Origin: Acetobacteraceae bacterium
Lineage (GTDB): Bacteria > Pseudomonadota > Alphaproteobacteria > Acetobacterales > Acetobacteraceae
Assembly (NCBI GenBank): GCA_030041255.1
Contig: JASHOF010000184.1
Location: 1 to 48,395 of the forward strand
Direction of reading: 5' to 3'
DNA: 48,395 nucleotides
In this document: piece after piece, positions 35,407-42,883 of the stretch
Position numbering within the stretch: the stretch's first letter is position 1
Layout of the letters: each line of letters opens with the position of its first letter
Made by a program: the position numbers and the translations under genes
The notes under the pieces: generated by a model
Databases searched by the model: none
Seen by the model: only the letters and a program-made list of their open reading frames with translations
What the model was told of the DNA's origin: nothing

Positions 35407-35802
35407 ATGGCGAAGCCGGCCACCGCTGCCCGTCCACGGAAGAAGGAGCGGAAGAACATCACCGCTGGCGTGGCGCATGTCGCCGCCACCTTCAACAACA
35501 CGGTGGTGACGATCACCGATGCCCAGGGCAACACGATCGCCTGGTCCTCCGCCGGCAGCCAGGGCTTCAAGGGGAGCCGCAAATCGACCCCGTATGCGGC
35601 GCAGGTGGCCGCCGAGGATGCCGGACGGAAGGCGCGGGAGCATGGCATGGAGACGCTGGAGATCGAGGTCAGCGGCCCGGGCTCCGGGCGGGAAAGCGCG
35701 CTCCGTGCACTGCAAGCGGTCGGCTTCTCGATCACGGCCATCCGGGACATGACGCCGATCCCGCACAATGGCTGCCGGCCGTGCAAGCGCCGGAGAGTCT
35801 AG
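35407..35802 (+). CDS. rpsK: 30S ribosomal protein S11
   Basis: S11 (131 residues) forms part of the 30S platform near the E site. Segments: [40 protein letters not shown] and the ending [17 protein letters not shown]. Standard length. It follows rpsM after 77 bp; the gap carries no promoter I can see. Confidence 0.98.
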   Translation: MAKPATAARPRKKERKNITAGVAHVAATFNNTVVTITDAQGNTIAWSSAGSQGFKGSRKSTPYAAQVAAEDAGRKAREHGMETLEIEVSGPGSGRESALRALQAVGFSITAIRDMTPIPHNGCRPCKRRRV

Positions 35803-35881
35803 CCTAAAGAATCCACCCGGAGCATCGGGCCGGAGAGCGTGGCCGCCCGGCCGACCGACCGACTGACTGAATGAGGCAAGC

Positions 35882-36901
35882 GTGATCATCCAACGGAACT
35901 GGCAATCGCTGATTCGGCCGGAGAAGCTCGCCGTCGAACCCGGCGCGGATCCGAAGCGCACCGCAACCGTGATCGCCGAGCCGCTGGAGCGCGGCTTCGG
36001 CATGACGCTCGGCAACGCGATCCGCCGCATCCTGCTCTCCTCCTTGCAGGGCGCGGCCGTCACGGCCGTGCAGATCGATGGCGTGCTGCACGAATTCAGC
36101 TCGATCCCCGGAGTGCGCGAGGACGTCACCGATATCGTGCTGAACGTGAAACAGCTCGCGCTTAGGATGCACGGCGAGGGGCCGAAGCGCATGGTGCTGA
36201 CCGCGAGCGGCCCGGGCGAGGTGAAGGCGGCGCAAATCCAGACCGGCCACGATATCGAGATCCTCAATCCGGAGCTCGTGCTGTGCACGCTGGACGACGG
36301 GGTGAAGCTCGGGATGGAGTTCACGGTCAACAGCGGCAAGGGCTACGTCCCGGCGGTCGCGAACCGCTCGGAGGATGCGCCGATCGGCCTCATTCCGGTC
36401 GATTCCGTCTATTCCCCGGTGCGGCGGGTCTCCTACCGCGTCGAGCCGACGCGCGTGCAGCAGGTCACCGACTACGACAAGCTCCTGTTGACCGTGGAAA
36501 CCAACGGCACGGTGACCCCGGAGGACGCGGTCGCGCTGGCGGCGCGAATCCTGCAGGACCAGCTTCAGCTCTTCATCAATTTCGACGAGCCGAGGGAGCT
36601 CCGCCACGAGGAGCCGACCGAGGATCTGCCGTTCAACCGCAACCTGCTGCGCAAGGTGGACGATCTCGAGCTGTCGGTGCGCAGTGCGAACTGCCTGAAG
36701 AACGACAACATCGTCTACATTGGCGATCTGGTGCAGAAGACCGAGCAGGAAATGCTGCGGACGCCGAACTTCGGTCGCAAGTCCCTGAACGAGATCAAGG
36801 AAGTGCTGGCGGCGATGGGGCTTTCGCTGGGCATGACGGTACCGGGCTGGCCGCCGGAAAACATCGAGGGCCTGACCAAGCAGCTCGAAGAGCCGTTCTG
36901 A
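35882..36901 (+). CDS. rpoA: RNA polymerase alpha subunit
   Basis: The alpha subunit (339 residues) starts RNA polymerase assembly. The N-terminal domain (about 1-235) has [20 protein letters not shown] and the C-terminal domain (about 255-330) has [20 protein letters not shown], in which the Arg corresponds to E. coli Arg265 for UP-element contact. It uses a GTG start (35882). The 79-bp gap upstream has no clear promoter. Confidence 0.98.
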   Translation: MIIQRNWQSLIRPEKLAVEPGADPKRTATVIAEPLERGFGMTLGNAIRRILLSSLQGAAVTAVQIDGVLHEFSSIPGVREDVTDIVLNVKQLALRMHGEGPKRMVLTASGPGEVKAAQIQTGHDIEILNPELVLCTLDDGVKLGMEFTVNSGKGYVPAVANRSEDAPIGLIPVDSVYSPVRRVSYRVEPTRVQQVTDYDKLLLTVETNGTVTPEDAVALAARILQDQLQLFINFDEPRELRHEEPTEDLPFNRNLLRKVDDLELSVRSANCLKNDNIVYIGDLVQKTEQEMLRTPNFGRKSLNEIKEVLAAMGLSLGMTVPGWPPENIEGLTKQLEEPF

Positions 36902-36929
36902 ACCAGCGGACGAGAGGGGAGAAGCTTCC

Positions 36930-37358
36930 ATGCGTCACGGTCTGGCCGGCCGCAAGCTCGGCGTCACCTCGAGCCATCGCCGGGCGATGTTCCGCAACCT
37001 CGCGGCGGCACTGTTGAAGCACGAGCAGATCACGACCACCCTGCCCAAGGCGAAGGAGCTGCGCCCGGTGGCCGAGCGGCTGATCACCCTCGGCAAGCGA
37101 GGCGGTCTCGCCGCCCGCCGCCGGGCCATCGCCGCGCTGGGCGACGAAAAGGTCGTGGCCAAGCTTCTGGGACCGCTTGCCGAGCGCTACCGGACCCGCC
37201 CTGGTGGCTATACGCGCGTCCTGAAGGCGGGCGTGCGCTATGGCGATGCCGCGGACATGGCGGTGATCGAGCTCGTCGATCGCGATCCCGCCGCCAAGGG
37301 GCAGGACAGCGGCCCGAAGCAGAAGCCCGACGAGGAAGAAGAAGCCAAGGAAGAATGA
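36930..37358 (+). CDS. rplQ: 50S ribosomal protein L17
   Basis: L17 (142 residues) is at the tunnel exit region. It starts [20 protein letters not shown] with [20 protein letters not shown] following. An acidic-lysine tail ([13 protein letters not shown]) extends the protein beyond the E. coli length, as in many alphaproteobacteria. It is the last ribosomal gene; only 13 bp separate it from the convergent SDR gene and no terminator hairpin is present. Confidence 0.97.
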   Translation: MRHGLAGRKLGVTSSHRRAMFRNLAAALLKHEQITTTLPKAKELRPVAERLITLGKRGGLAARRRAIAALGDEKVVAKLLGPLAERYRTRPGGYTRVLKAGVRYGDAADMAVIELVDRDPAAKGQDSGPKQKPDEEEEAKEE

Positions 37359-37371
37359 CCGGATCGCGCGT

Positions 37372-38136
37372 TCAGGCCAGGCTCGAGTAGCCGCCGTCCA
37401 CGACGATGCCGGCGCCGGTCACGAAGTCGGACGCCGGCGCGGCCAGGAACACGGCGATGCCCGCGAAATCGGCGGGCGTTCCCCACCTTCCGGCCGGCGT
37501 GCGGGCGAGCACACGCTCATGGAGGCCGGGCACCTGGCTCCTCGCCGTCGCGGTCAGTTCGGTGTCGATCCATCCGGGCAGCACGGCGTTGACCTGGATG
37601 TTGTCCTTCGCCCAGGCGGTGGCGAGCGCACGCGTCGCCTGCAGGATGCCGCCCTTGCTCGCCGCATAGGGCGCCGAATAGGGCGCTGCGAACAGCGACA
37701 TCATCGAGCCGATATTGATGATCTTGCCGCCGCCCCGCGCGCGCATCCCGCCATAGGCAGCCTGCGCGCACCAGAAGGCACTGTTGAGATTGACGTCGAT
37801 GACCAGGCGCCATTCTTCCGGCGTATATTCCTCCGGCCGCTTGCGGATCGACATGCCGGCGTTGTTCACCAGGATGTCGAGCCGGCCGAACCGGGCGCCG
37901 ACCGTTTCGATCATCGCGCGGCAGGAATCGGTTTTCGCCGCGTCGAAGTCGATAAAGCCGGATCTGACGCCGAGACTCTCGAGTTCGGCGACGGCAGCAA
38001 TGGCCTTTTCGGCATTGCGTGCCGCGATCGCGACGCTCGCCCCGGCCCGGGCAAGGCCCTTGGCCATGCCGAGCCCGATGCCGCCATTGCCGCCGGTGAC
38101 GACCGCGACCTTGCCGCGGAGGTCGAAGAGATCCAT
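37372..38136 (-). CDS. SDR-family NAD(P)-dependent oxidoreductase
   Basis: This is a classical short-chain dehydrogenase of 254 residues. The cofactor motif is TGGNGGIG (14-21), NNAG is at 91-94, and the catalytic residues are Ser144, Tyr157 and Lys161 (YAASK). The sequence resembles 3-oxoacyl reductase and gluconate 5-dehydrogenase types. ATG 38136 (MDLFDLRGK) has an AAAGGAA ribosome binding site; the longer frame from 38163 would start in the duplicated rarA region. It is divergent from the left rarA repeat. The substrate is unknown. Confidence 0.92.
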   Translation of the reverse strand: MDLFDLRGKVAVVTGGNGGIGLGMAKGLARAGASVAIAARNAEKAIAAVAELESLGVRSGFIDFDAAKTDSCRAMIETVGARFGRLDILVNNAGMSIRKRPEEYTPEEWRLVIDVNLNSAFWCAQAAYGGMRARGGGKIINIGSMMSLFAAPYSAPYAASKGGILQATRALATAWAKDNIQVNAVLPGWIDTELTATARSQVPGLHERVLARTPAGRWGTPADFAGIAVFLAAPASDFVTGAGIVVDGGYSSLA

Positions 38137-38159
38137 GCGCCCATTCCTTTCCCGTTCCG

Positions 38160-38241
38160 GCACTGCCCGGCCGGTTCGGCTATGATGCGAACCTGACGGC
38201 CTCGCAAGACCCGTTGACCGACCTCTTCGGCGCGCCCCCGC
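38160..38241 (+). repeat. Left 82-bp direct repeat: dead copy of the rarA promoter and start
   Basis: This repeat matches 39919-40000 except at three positions. It includes the TATGAT box and the first 16 or so codons of rarA. Here the start codon is CTG (38193-38195) instead of ATG. The frame runs on into the IS66 fragment. It marks the left edge of the 1.7-kb island. Confidence 0.9.
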
Positions 38242-38426
38242 TGCCCGAGCATCTGCCGCGCGAGGAGATCGCGCATCACCCAGATGCGGTGCGCCCCGGC
38301 TGCGGCGGCATCCGCTTCTCCCGGGTCGGCGAGGACGTCACCGAGGTACTGGAGAAGGTCCCGACGCGCTTGAAGGTGATCTGCCATATCCGACCGAAGC
38401 TGAGCTGCCGGTCGTGCGAGCGGATA
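38241..38426 (+). pseudogene. IS66-family transposase fragment (zinc-finger region)
   Basis: Translation in the frame of the upstream repeat gives LPEHLPREEIAHHPDAVR, then VGEDVTEVLEKVPTRLKVI and HIRPKLSCRSCERI. These match the N-terminal zinc-binding part of IS66 TnpC transposases (PxHLPR...GEDVSExLDxVPxxxxVIxxxRPKYxCxxC), but only about 62 residues remain and the first CxxC is reduced to GCGG. The insertion-sequence ends and the rest of the transposase are gone. The stretch that follows, 38427-38561, holds nothing I recognise. Confidence 0.75.
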
Positions 38427-38561
38427 GGCCCGCTGCCCAATCCGCGGGCAAACAGCCGCATAGCCAGTCACACAATCAACGTCCGTCGAACCCCGATTGG
38501 CGATGATCGTGGGACTGAGCGGGCTTGCCACCTCGCCGCGGGGTGTGTTTCCTGAGGCCGC

Positions 38562-39272
38562 ATGACTCGATTCGCGGTTGCCGCCGAACTGAAGCCCTAC
38601 CAGCAGGGCTTACCTCTCCCGGATGCCGCGCGGAATCCGCTCACCGCCCCCCGCGCGATGCCGGCCGAAGCGGTAGAACACCGCGCCATCCATATCTCGC
38701 ACTACGAGCGGGAGGGACGCGATTTCTATGCCACCCCGAGCTGGGTCACCGAGGCGTTGCTGCGGCACGTTCGCTTTCGCGGGCCAGTGTGGGAACCATG
38801 CTGTGGCACCGGGGCAATGTCCGCTGTGCTTGCGGCACACCGCTACGAGGTGATCTCAACAGACATTGTCGACCATGGCTTCGGGACGCCGGGGATCGAC
38901 TTTCTCGCATGCCGCAGCACGCCGCCGCGCTGCCGCAGCATCGTGACCAATCCTCCCTACGGGGACACCGGTTCCCACAAGGGACAAGCAAAGTCATCGG
39001 CGGCGATGCTCGACTTCGTCGCTCATGCTTTGACCCTGACTGCAATGGTTCGGGGGCAACTCGCGTTGCTGGTCCGTCTACAGTGGATGGCAGGGCAACG
39101 AGCTGCCGCGCTGCTGACCAGCGGGCCGTTCGCGGCCACGATCATCCTGACCCGACGCATCCAGTGGTTCGACATGGGTGAGCAGACCAACACGGCTCAG
39201 CATCATCATGCCTGGGTGGTATTCGACCATGACCACCCTCGGGGATCGCCGCCAACGCTGCTTTACTCATGA
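38562..39272 (+). CDS. Orphan class I SAM-dependent methyltransferase (NPPY motif)
   Basis: This is a 236-residue protein. It has the SAM-binding motif VWEPCCGTGAMSAVLAAHRY (about 80-99), STDIVDHGFG, and the catalytic motif IVTNPPYGDTG (about 125-135). NPPY marks N6-adenine or similar amino methyltransferases. The start segment GRDFYATPSWVTEALLRH is common in phage and plasmid-borne enzymes. No restriction gene accompanies it. Base composition is lower in GC than the ribosomal block. It is the main intact cargo gene of the island. The target, DNA or other, is not known. Confidence 0.72.
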   Translation: MTRFAVAAELKPYQQGLPLPDAARNPLTAPRAMPAEAVEHRAIHISHYEREGRDFYATPSWVTEALLRHVRFRGPVWEPCCGTGAMSAVLAAHRYEVISTDIVDHGFGTPGIDFLACRSTPPRCRSIVTNPPYGDTGSHKGQAKSSAAMLDFVAHALTLTAMVRGQLALLVRLQWMAGQRAAALLTSGPFAATIILTRRIQWFDMGEQTNTAQHHHAWVVFDHDHPRGSPPTLLYS

Positions 39273-39317
39273 CCCCAGCGGCGAGGTTTCCTCTCGTCGA
39301 AGCCATGAATGGGGTCA
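39270..39317. repeat. Inverted repeat after the methyltransferase
   Basis: TGACCCCA (39270-39277) and TGGGGTCA (39310-39317) form a perfect 8-bp inverted repeat with a 32-nt loop, starting at the methyltransferase stop codon. It may be a terminator stem or a leftover insertion-sequence end. There is no clear U-run. Confidence 0.4.
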
Positions 39318-39397
39318 GACAGCGATCAAAAATCCCGATCAGATCATCCTCAAAGTGACAGATCAGCTTGCCTTCCCGGCTGGGAGCTGCGGTCAGG

Positions 39398-39416
39398 GGT
39401 ATGATTTTTTCATACC
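39398..39416. promoter_or_regulatory. Operator and -10 box of the parD gene
   Basis: GGTATGA, TTTTT, TCATACC is a perfect 7-bp inverted repeat. It contains TATGAT (39400-39405), a good -10 box. It lies 31 bp upstream of the parD ATG. Type II antitoxins of the ribbon-helix-helix class repress their own promoters at such palindromes, so this is a likely ParD operator. Confidence 0.65.
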
Positions 39417-39447
39417 ATACGTCATGCTTCGGGTCCTGGAGGACGCC

Positions 39448-39735
39448 ATGGCCGGCGTCGAGAAACGCACCGTCAGCCTGCCCGCAGAGCAGGCCAGCTA
39501 TATCGATGCCCAGGTCGCCAAGGGGGCCTACGCCTCGGCGAGCGAGGTGGTGCGGGCCGGGCTGCGCGCTCTGCAAGAGCGCGACGCCGCCATCGAGCGC
39601 TGGCTGCGCGAGGAGGTCGCCCCGACCTGGGACGCCATGCAGGCCGATCCGTCGCGCGCGATTCCGGCCACCCGGGTCTTGCAAAACCTTCGTAGCCATC
39701 ACGCGAAACGGCTGAAAGCCAGGCGTGGCGTGTAG
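39448..39735 (+). CDS. parD: ParD-family type II antitoxin
   Basis: This 95-residue antitoxin has an N-terminal ribbon-helix-helix DNA-binding domain (EKRTVSLPAEQASYIDAQVA and SASEVVRAGLRALQERDAA) and a C-terminal toxin-binding tail. ATG 39448 has a GGAGG ribosome binding site (39438-39442). It would bind its own operator at 39398-39416 and neutralise ParE. The cognate toxin gene, overlapping by 11 bp, is truncated, so this antitoxin is now orphan or acts on a related toxin elsewhere. Confidence 0.88.
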   Translation: MAGVEKRTVSLPAEQASYIDAQVAKGAYASASEVVRAGLRALQERDAAIERWLREEVAPTWDAMQADPSRAIPATRVLQNLRSHHAKRLKARRGV

Positions 39736-39835
39736 CGTCGTCCTGGCACCGGAGGCCGAGGCCAACCTGGTCGAGCTCTACGACTCCATTGCCCGGCATG
39801 GTGGCCCGGACCGGGCGTCACGAAACCATCGGTGA
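39725..39835 (+). pseudogene. parE: Truncated ParE toxin
   Basis: Starting at GTG 39725, inside the end of parD, the frame reads SVVLAPEAEANLVELYDSIA then RHGGPDRA, which is the N-terminal helix region of ParE/RelE toxins. After about residue 31 the similarity stops and a TGA ends the frame at 39835. Full ParE proteins are about 95-100 residues, so two thirds are missing, including the later strands. The breakpoint is at about 39818, where unrelated sequence begins. Confidence 0.8.
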
Positions 39836-39917
39836 GGGAGGCAATCAGCGCCCGGTCGTGCCGGCCGCGGAGGGTGCCGATCGAGGTGCTGTCGACCGGT
39901 CGGCGCCACTCGGCCCC
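39830..39917 (-). pseudogene. Possible tyrosine-integrase fragment at the right border of the island
   Basis: On the minus strand one frame reads AEWRRPVDSTSIGTLRGRHD then RALIASL. This resembles the region just before the first catalytic Arg of tyrosine site-specific integrases, where GLRDRALIxxLVYxFAR is typical. Only about 28 residues remain. It directly abuts the right 82-bp repeat. The match is from memory of the family and is short, so it is tentative. Confidence 0.35.
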
Positions 39918-39918
39918 C

Positions 39919-40000
39919 GCACTGCCCGGCCGGTTCGGCTATGATGCGAACATGACGGCCCCGCAAGACCGGTTGACCGACCTCTTCGGCGCGCCCCCGC
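39919..40000 (+). repeat. Right 82-bp direct repeat: functional rarA promoter and start
   Basis: This copy of the repeat at 38160-38241 keeps ATG (39952) where the left copy has CTG. The other two differences are T/C and C/G in early codons. Identity ends at 40000, where the rarA sequence continues uniquely. It marks the right edge of the island. Confidence 0.9.
39940..39945 (+). promoter_or_regulatory. -10 box of rarA; transcript probably leaderless
   Basis: TATGAT lies 6 bp upstream of the rarA ATG at 39952. A start site seven bases downstream of the box falls on the A of ATG. No Shine-Dalgarno is present in GCGAAC. A -35 box is not obvious. The same hexamer is found in the left repeat (38181-38186). 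Confidence 0.5.
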
Positions 40001-41292
40001 CCGCAACGCCTCCGGAGCGGCCGGGCACGAAACGGCCGCTCGCTGACCGCCTGCGGCCGCGCACCCTTGAGGAGATCGTCGGGCAGGATCACCTGCTGGG
40101 CCCGGATGGCATGCTCACGCGCATGCTGGCCCAGGGCTCGCTGGCCAGCCTTATCCTGTGGGGACCGCCAGGCTCGGGCAAGACCACGATCGCCCGCCTG
40201 CTGGCGGCGCGCTCCGGCCTTACCTTCGTGCAGCTTTCGGCGGTTTTCTCAGGGGTCGCAGACCTCAAGCGGGCGTTCGAGGAAGCAGCACGAAGGCGCC
40301 GGCAGGGCGACGGCACGCTTCTTTTCGTGGACGAGATCCATCGCTTCAACCGCGCCCAGCAGGATGGGTTTCTTCCCGTGGTCGAGGACGGCACGATCGT
40401 GCTGGTGGGCGCGACGACCGAGAATCCCTCTTTTGCGCTTATCGGCGCCCTCCTTTCGCGCTGCCAGGTGCTGGTGCTGCGCAGGCTCGACGACGCGGCG
40501 CTGGAAACGCTGCTCTCCCGTGCCGAGGCTGAGACGCGCGCGCTGCCGCTGACAGGGGATGCCCGCGCGGCCCTCCGCGCCATGGCCGATGGCGATGGGC
40601 GCGCGCTTCTCAACATGGTCGAGCAACTCCTGGCCCGGCCGCCTGAAAGCGCACCGTTCGAGGCCGCGGAACTGCCGCAGGTCCTGGCGCGGCGGGCTCC
40701 TCTCTACGACAAGGACCGGGAAGAGCACTACAACCTCATTTCGGCGCTGCATAAGGCGCTCCGGGGCTCGGACCCCGACGCGGCGCTGTACTGGCTGGCG
40801 CGCATGCTCGCCGGCGGCGAAGACCCGCGCTACGTCGCCCGCCGCCTGGTCCGCTTCGCCACCGAAGACATCGGCATGGCCGATCCGGACGCGCTCGTGC
40901 AGGCGCTGGCAGCATGGGAGGCTTATGAGCGTCTCGGCACGCCGGAAGGCGAGCTCGCCATCGCCCAGGCCGTGATCTATCTCGGAGCCGCGCCGAAATC
41001 CAACGCGGTCTATCGCGCTCTCGATGCGGCGCGGGAAGCGGCGAAGTCCACGGGCAGCCTGATGCCGCCGGCGCATATTCTGAATGCGCCGACGAAGCTG
41101 ATGCGCGATCTCGGCTACGGCGCCGGATACGCCTATGACCACTCTCAGGAAGATGCCTTTTCCGGGCAGGATTATTTTCCGCCGGGCATGCCTCGCCGGA
41201 CATTCTATCAGCCCTCGGGGCGCGGGCTCGAGCAGGAGATCGGCAAGCGGCTCGCCGCATGGGAGCGGTTGCGCGCGGAGCGGCGGAAGTGA
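39952..41292 (+). CDS. rarA: Replication-associated recombination protein A (RarA/MgsA), AAA ATPase
   Basis: RarA (446 residues) is a clamp-loader-like AAA+ ATPase that acts at stalled replication forks. Walker A is GPPGSGKT (71-78), Walker B region is LLFVDEIHRFNRAQQDGFLP (about 125-144), followed by GATTENPSF and the C-terminal tetramerisation part (NLISALHKALRGSDPDAALY). ATG 39952 is chosen because homology starts at MTAPQDRLTDLF; the frame is open to 39832 but crosses the repeat edge. The start region is duplicated at 38160. Its stop overlaps the next gene's GTG start. Confidence 0.95.
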   Translation: MTAPQDRLTDLFGAPPPATPPERPGTKRPLADRLRPRTLEEIVGQDHLLGPDGMLTRMLAQGSLASLILWGPPGSGKTTIARLLAARSGLTFVQLSAVFSGVADLKRAFEEAARRRRQGDGTLLFVDEIHRFNRAQQDGFLPVVEDGTIVLVGATTENPSFALIGALLSRCQVLVLRRLDDAALETLLSRAEAETRALPLTGDARAALRAMADGDGRALLNMVEQLLARPPESAPFEAAELPQVLARRAPLYDKDREEHYNLISALHKALRGSDPDAALYWLARMLAGGEDPRYVARRLVRFATEDIGMADPDALVQALAAWEAYERLGTPEGELAIAQAVIYLGAAPKSNAVYRALDAAREAAKSTGSLMPPAHILNAPTKLMRDLGYGAGYAYDHSQEDAFSGQDYFPPGMPRRTFYQPSGRGLEQEIGKRLAAWERLRAERRK

Positions 41293-42266
41293 AGATCGAC
41301 CACCGGCTGGTCGCCGCGGACGAGGCGGAAATTCGTCTCGATCGCTGGTTTCGCCGCCATTTCCCCGGCGTGACGCAGGGTACCATCGAGCGGCTCTGCC
41401 GCACCGGCCAAGTGCGCGTGAACGGCCGGCGCGCGCAGGGGGCAACGCGCCTGGCGCCCGGCCAGGCGGTGCGCGTTCCGTGCATCCTGCCCACCACATC
41501 AGCGCCTCCGCCTCCCGTGCCCGATCCGGCAGCGGCACGGGAACTCGCCGGGCGCGTCCTTTACCGCGACGATACTCTTCTCGTGCTGGACAAGCCGGCC
41601 GGCCTGCCGGTGCAAGGCGGACCAGGGATCAAGCGCCATCTCGACGGCATGCTCGAGGCACTGCGTTTTGGCGCGGCGGAAAGGCCGCGGCTGGTGCATC
41701 GGCTGGACCGGGATACGGCGGGGGTCCTGGTGCTGGCGCGGAGCGCGGCGGCAGCAGCGAAGCTCGCCAAGGCATTCCGCGGAAGGGAGGTCGAGAAGCG
41801 CTATTGGGCCGTCGTCGTGGGATTTCCCCCATCGCCTGAGGGAACGATCGACCTGCCGCTGCTCCGCACCCGCGATCACGGTTTCGGTCTCACAACGGTT
41901 GCGGCGGCGGGAGAAGGCGCGCGCGCGGTCACCGGGTACGTCACGCGCGATCACGCAGGGCGGCGTTTTTCCTGGCTCGAACTCTCGCCGCTGACCGGCC
42001 GGACGCATCAGCTCCGCGTGCATTGCGCGGCGCTCGGAACCCCGATCCTCGGTGATGCAACCTACGGGGGAAGAGAATCGACACCGCAAGGACTGCCCGA
42101 CATTCTGCACCTGCTTGCCCGCACGCTTTCCTTGCCGCATCCCGAGGGCGGGGACATCACCGTCGAAGCGTCGCTGCCGGCACACATGGCCGAAACCTTC
42201 GACCTGCTCGGCTTTCGTGCACCGCCACCCCGGCCGCCACGCGGAGCGGAGGGTGGGCCGGCTTGA
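41289..42266 (+). CDS. RluA-family pseudouridine synthase (RluC/RluD-type)
   Basis: This 325-residue protein makes pseudouridine in rRNA. It has an N-terminal S4 RNA-binding domain ([20 protein letters not shown] and VRVNGRRAQ) and the catalytic motif [15 protein letters not shown] at about 137-151 with the essential Asp. [11 protein letters not shown] (about 236) is the second signature. GTG 41289 forms a GTGA overlap with rarA; an ATG at 41259 in the same frame is possible. A Pro-rich C-terminal tail is present. RluC or RluD identity cannot be decided. Confidence 0.9.
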   Translation: MKIDHRLVAADEAEIRLDRWFRRHFPGVTQGTIERLCRTGQVRVNGRRAQGATRLAPGQAVRVPCILPTTSAPPPPVPDPAAARELAGRVLYRDDTLLVLDKPAGLPVQGGPGIKRHLDGMLEALRFGAAERPRLVHRLDRDTAGVLVLARSAAAAAKLAKAFRGREVEKRYWAVVVGFPPSPEGTIDLPLLRTRDHGFGLTTVAAAGEGARAVTGYVTRDHAGRRFSWLELSPLTGRTHQLRVHCAALGTPILGDATYGGRESTPQGLPDILHLLARTLSLPHPEGGDITVEASLPAHMAETFDLLGFRAPPPRPPRGAEGGPA

Positions 42267-42339
42267 CCATCGGCGGCGGCCCGGCCCAAACTTGTACGAT
42301 CATGCGATGGCGCGAACACTGCCGATGGAGGGGGAGACG

Positions 42340-42837
42340 ATGCCGCAAGTAGCCCTGACGGTGAACGGGAAGAAGGTGACGGTCGATGTCGAAGGCCGGA
42401 CGCTGCTCGTCGAGCTCTTGCGAGAGAAACTCGGCCTGACGGGAACCCATGTCGGCTGCGACACGAGCCAGTGCGGCGCCTGCGTGGTCCATCTCGATGG
42501 GACCTCGGTGAAATCCTGCACGATGCTCGCCTTGCAGGCGGCGGGCCGATCGGTCATCACGATCGAGGGGCTGGCGAAGCCGGACGGGACGCTGCACCCG
42601 ATGCAGGAGATGTTCCGCGAGCATCACGCGCTGCAATGCGGTTTCTGCACTCCGGGCATGGTGATGAGCGCGATCGACCTCGTGCAGTCGCACCCGGAGG
42701 GACTCTCCGAGCAACAGATCCGGCACGGGCTCGAGGGCAATCTCTGCCGATGCACCGGCTATCACAACATCGTCAAGGCGATCGCCGCTGCCTGGCCGTT
42801 GATGCACGGCAAGGCGATGCCGGCGGCTGCGGAATAA
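42340..42837 (+). CDS. coxS: 2Fe-2S subunit of form II CO-dehydrogenase-like enzyme
   Basis: This 165-residue subunit carries two [2Fe-2S] clusters. The first set of ligands is in [16 protein letters not shown] (about 43-58) and the following SCTML; the second in QCGFCTPGM (about 101-109) and [10 protein letters not shown] (about 136-145). ATG 42340 follows a GGAGGGGGAGA ribosome binding site; the frame extends upstream without homology. First gene of the coxSLM cluster, 73 bp after the pseudouridine synthase gene; no good promoter seen in that gap. Confidence 0.93.
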   Translation: MPQVALTVNGKKVTVDVEGRTLLVELLREKLGLTGTHVGCDTSQCGACVVHLDGTSVKSCTMLALQAAGRSVITIEGLAKPDGTLHPMQEMFREHHALQCGFCTPGMVMSAIDLVQSHPEGLSEQQIRHGLEGNLCRCTGYHNIVKAIAAAWPLMHGKAMPAAAE

Positions 42838-42883
42838 GGAAGGGCGCGGAAAAGGAACCGAAGAAGGCAGGGAGGGTGTGGAG

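Noticed and set aside
38160-38241. Target-site duplication of IS66
   Set aside because: IS66 elements duplicate 8 bp. An 82-bp repeat with divergent positions needs another mechanism.
39832-39951. Longer rarA start at 39832
   Set aside because: The extra 40 residues cross the repeat border and resemble no RarA. The family start is at MTAPQDRLTDLF.
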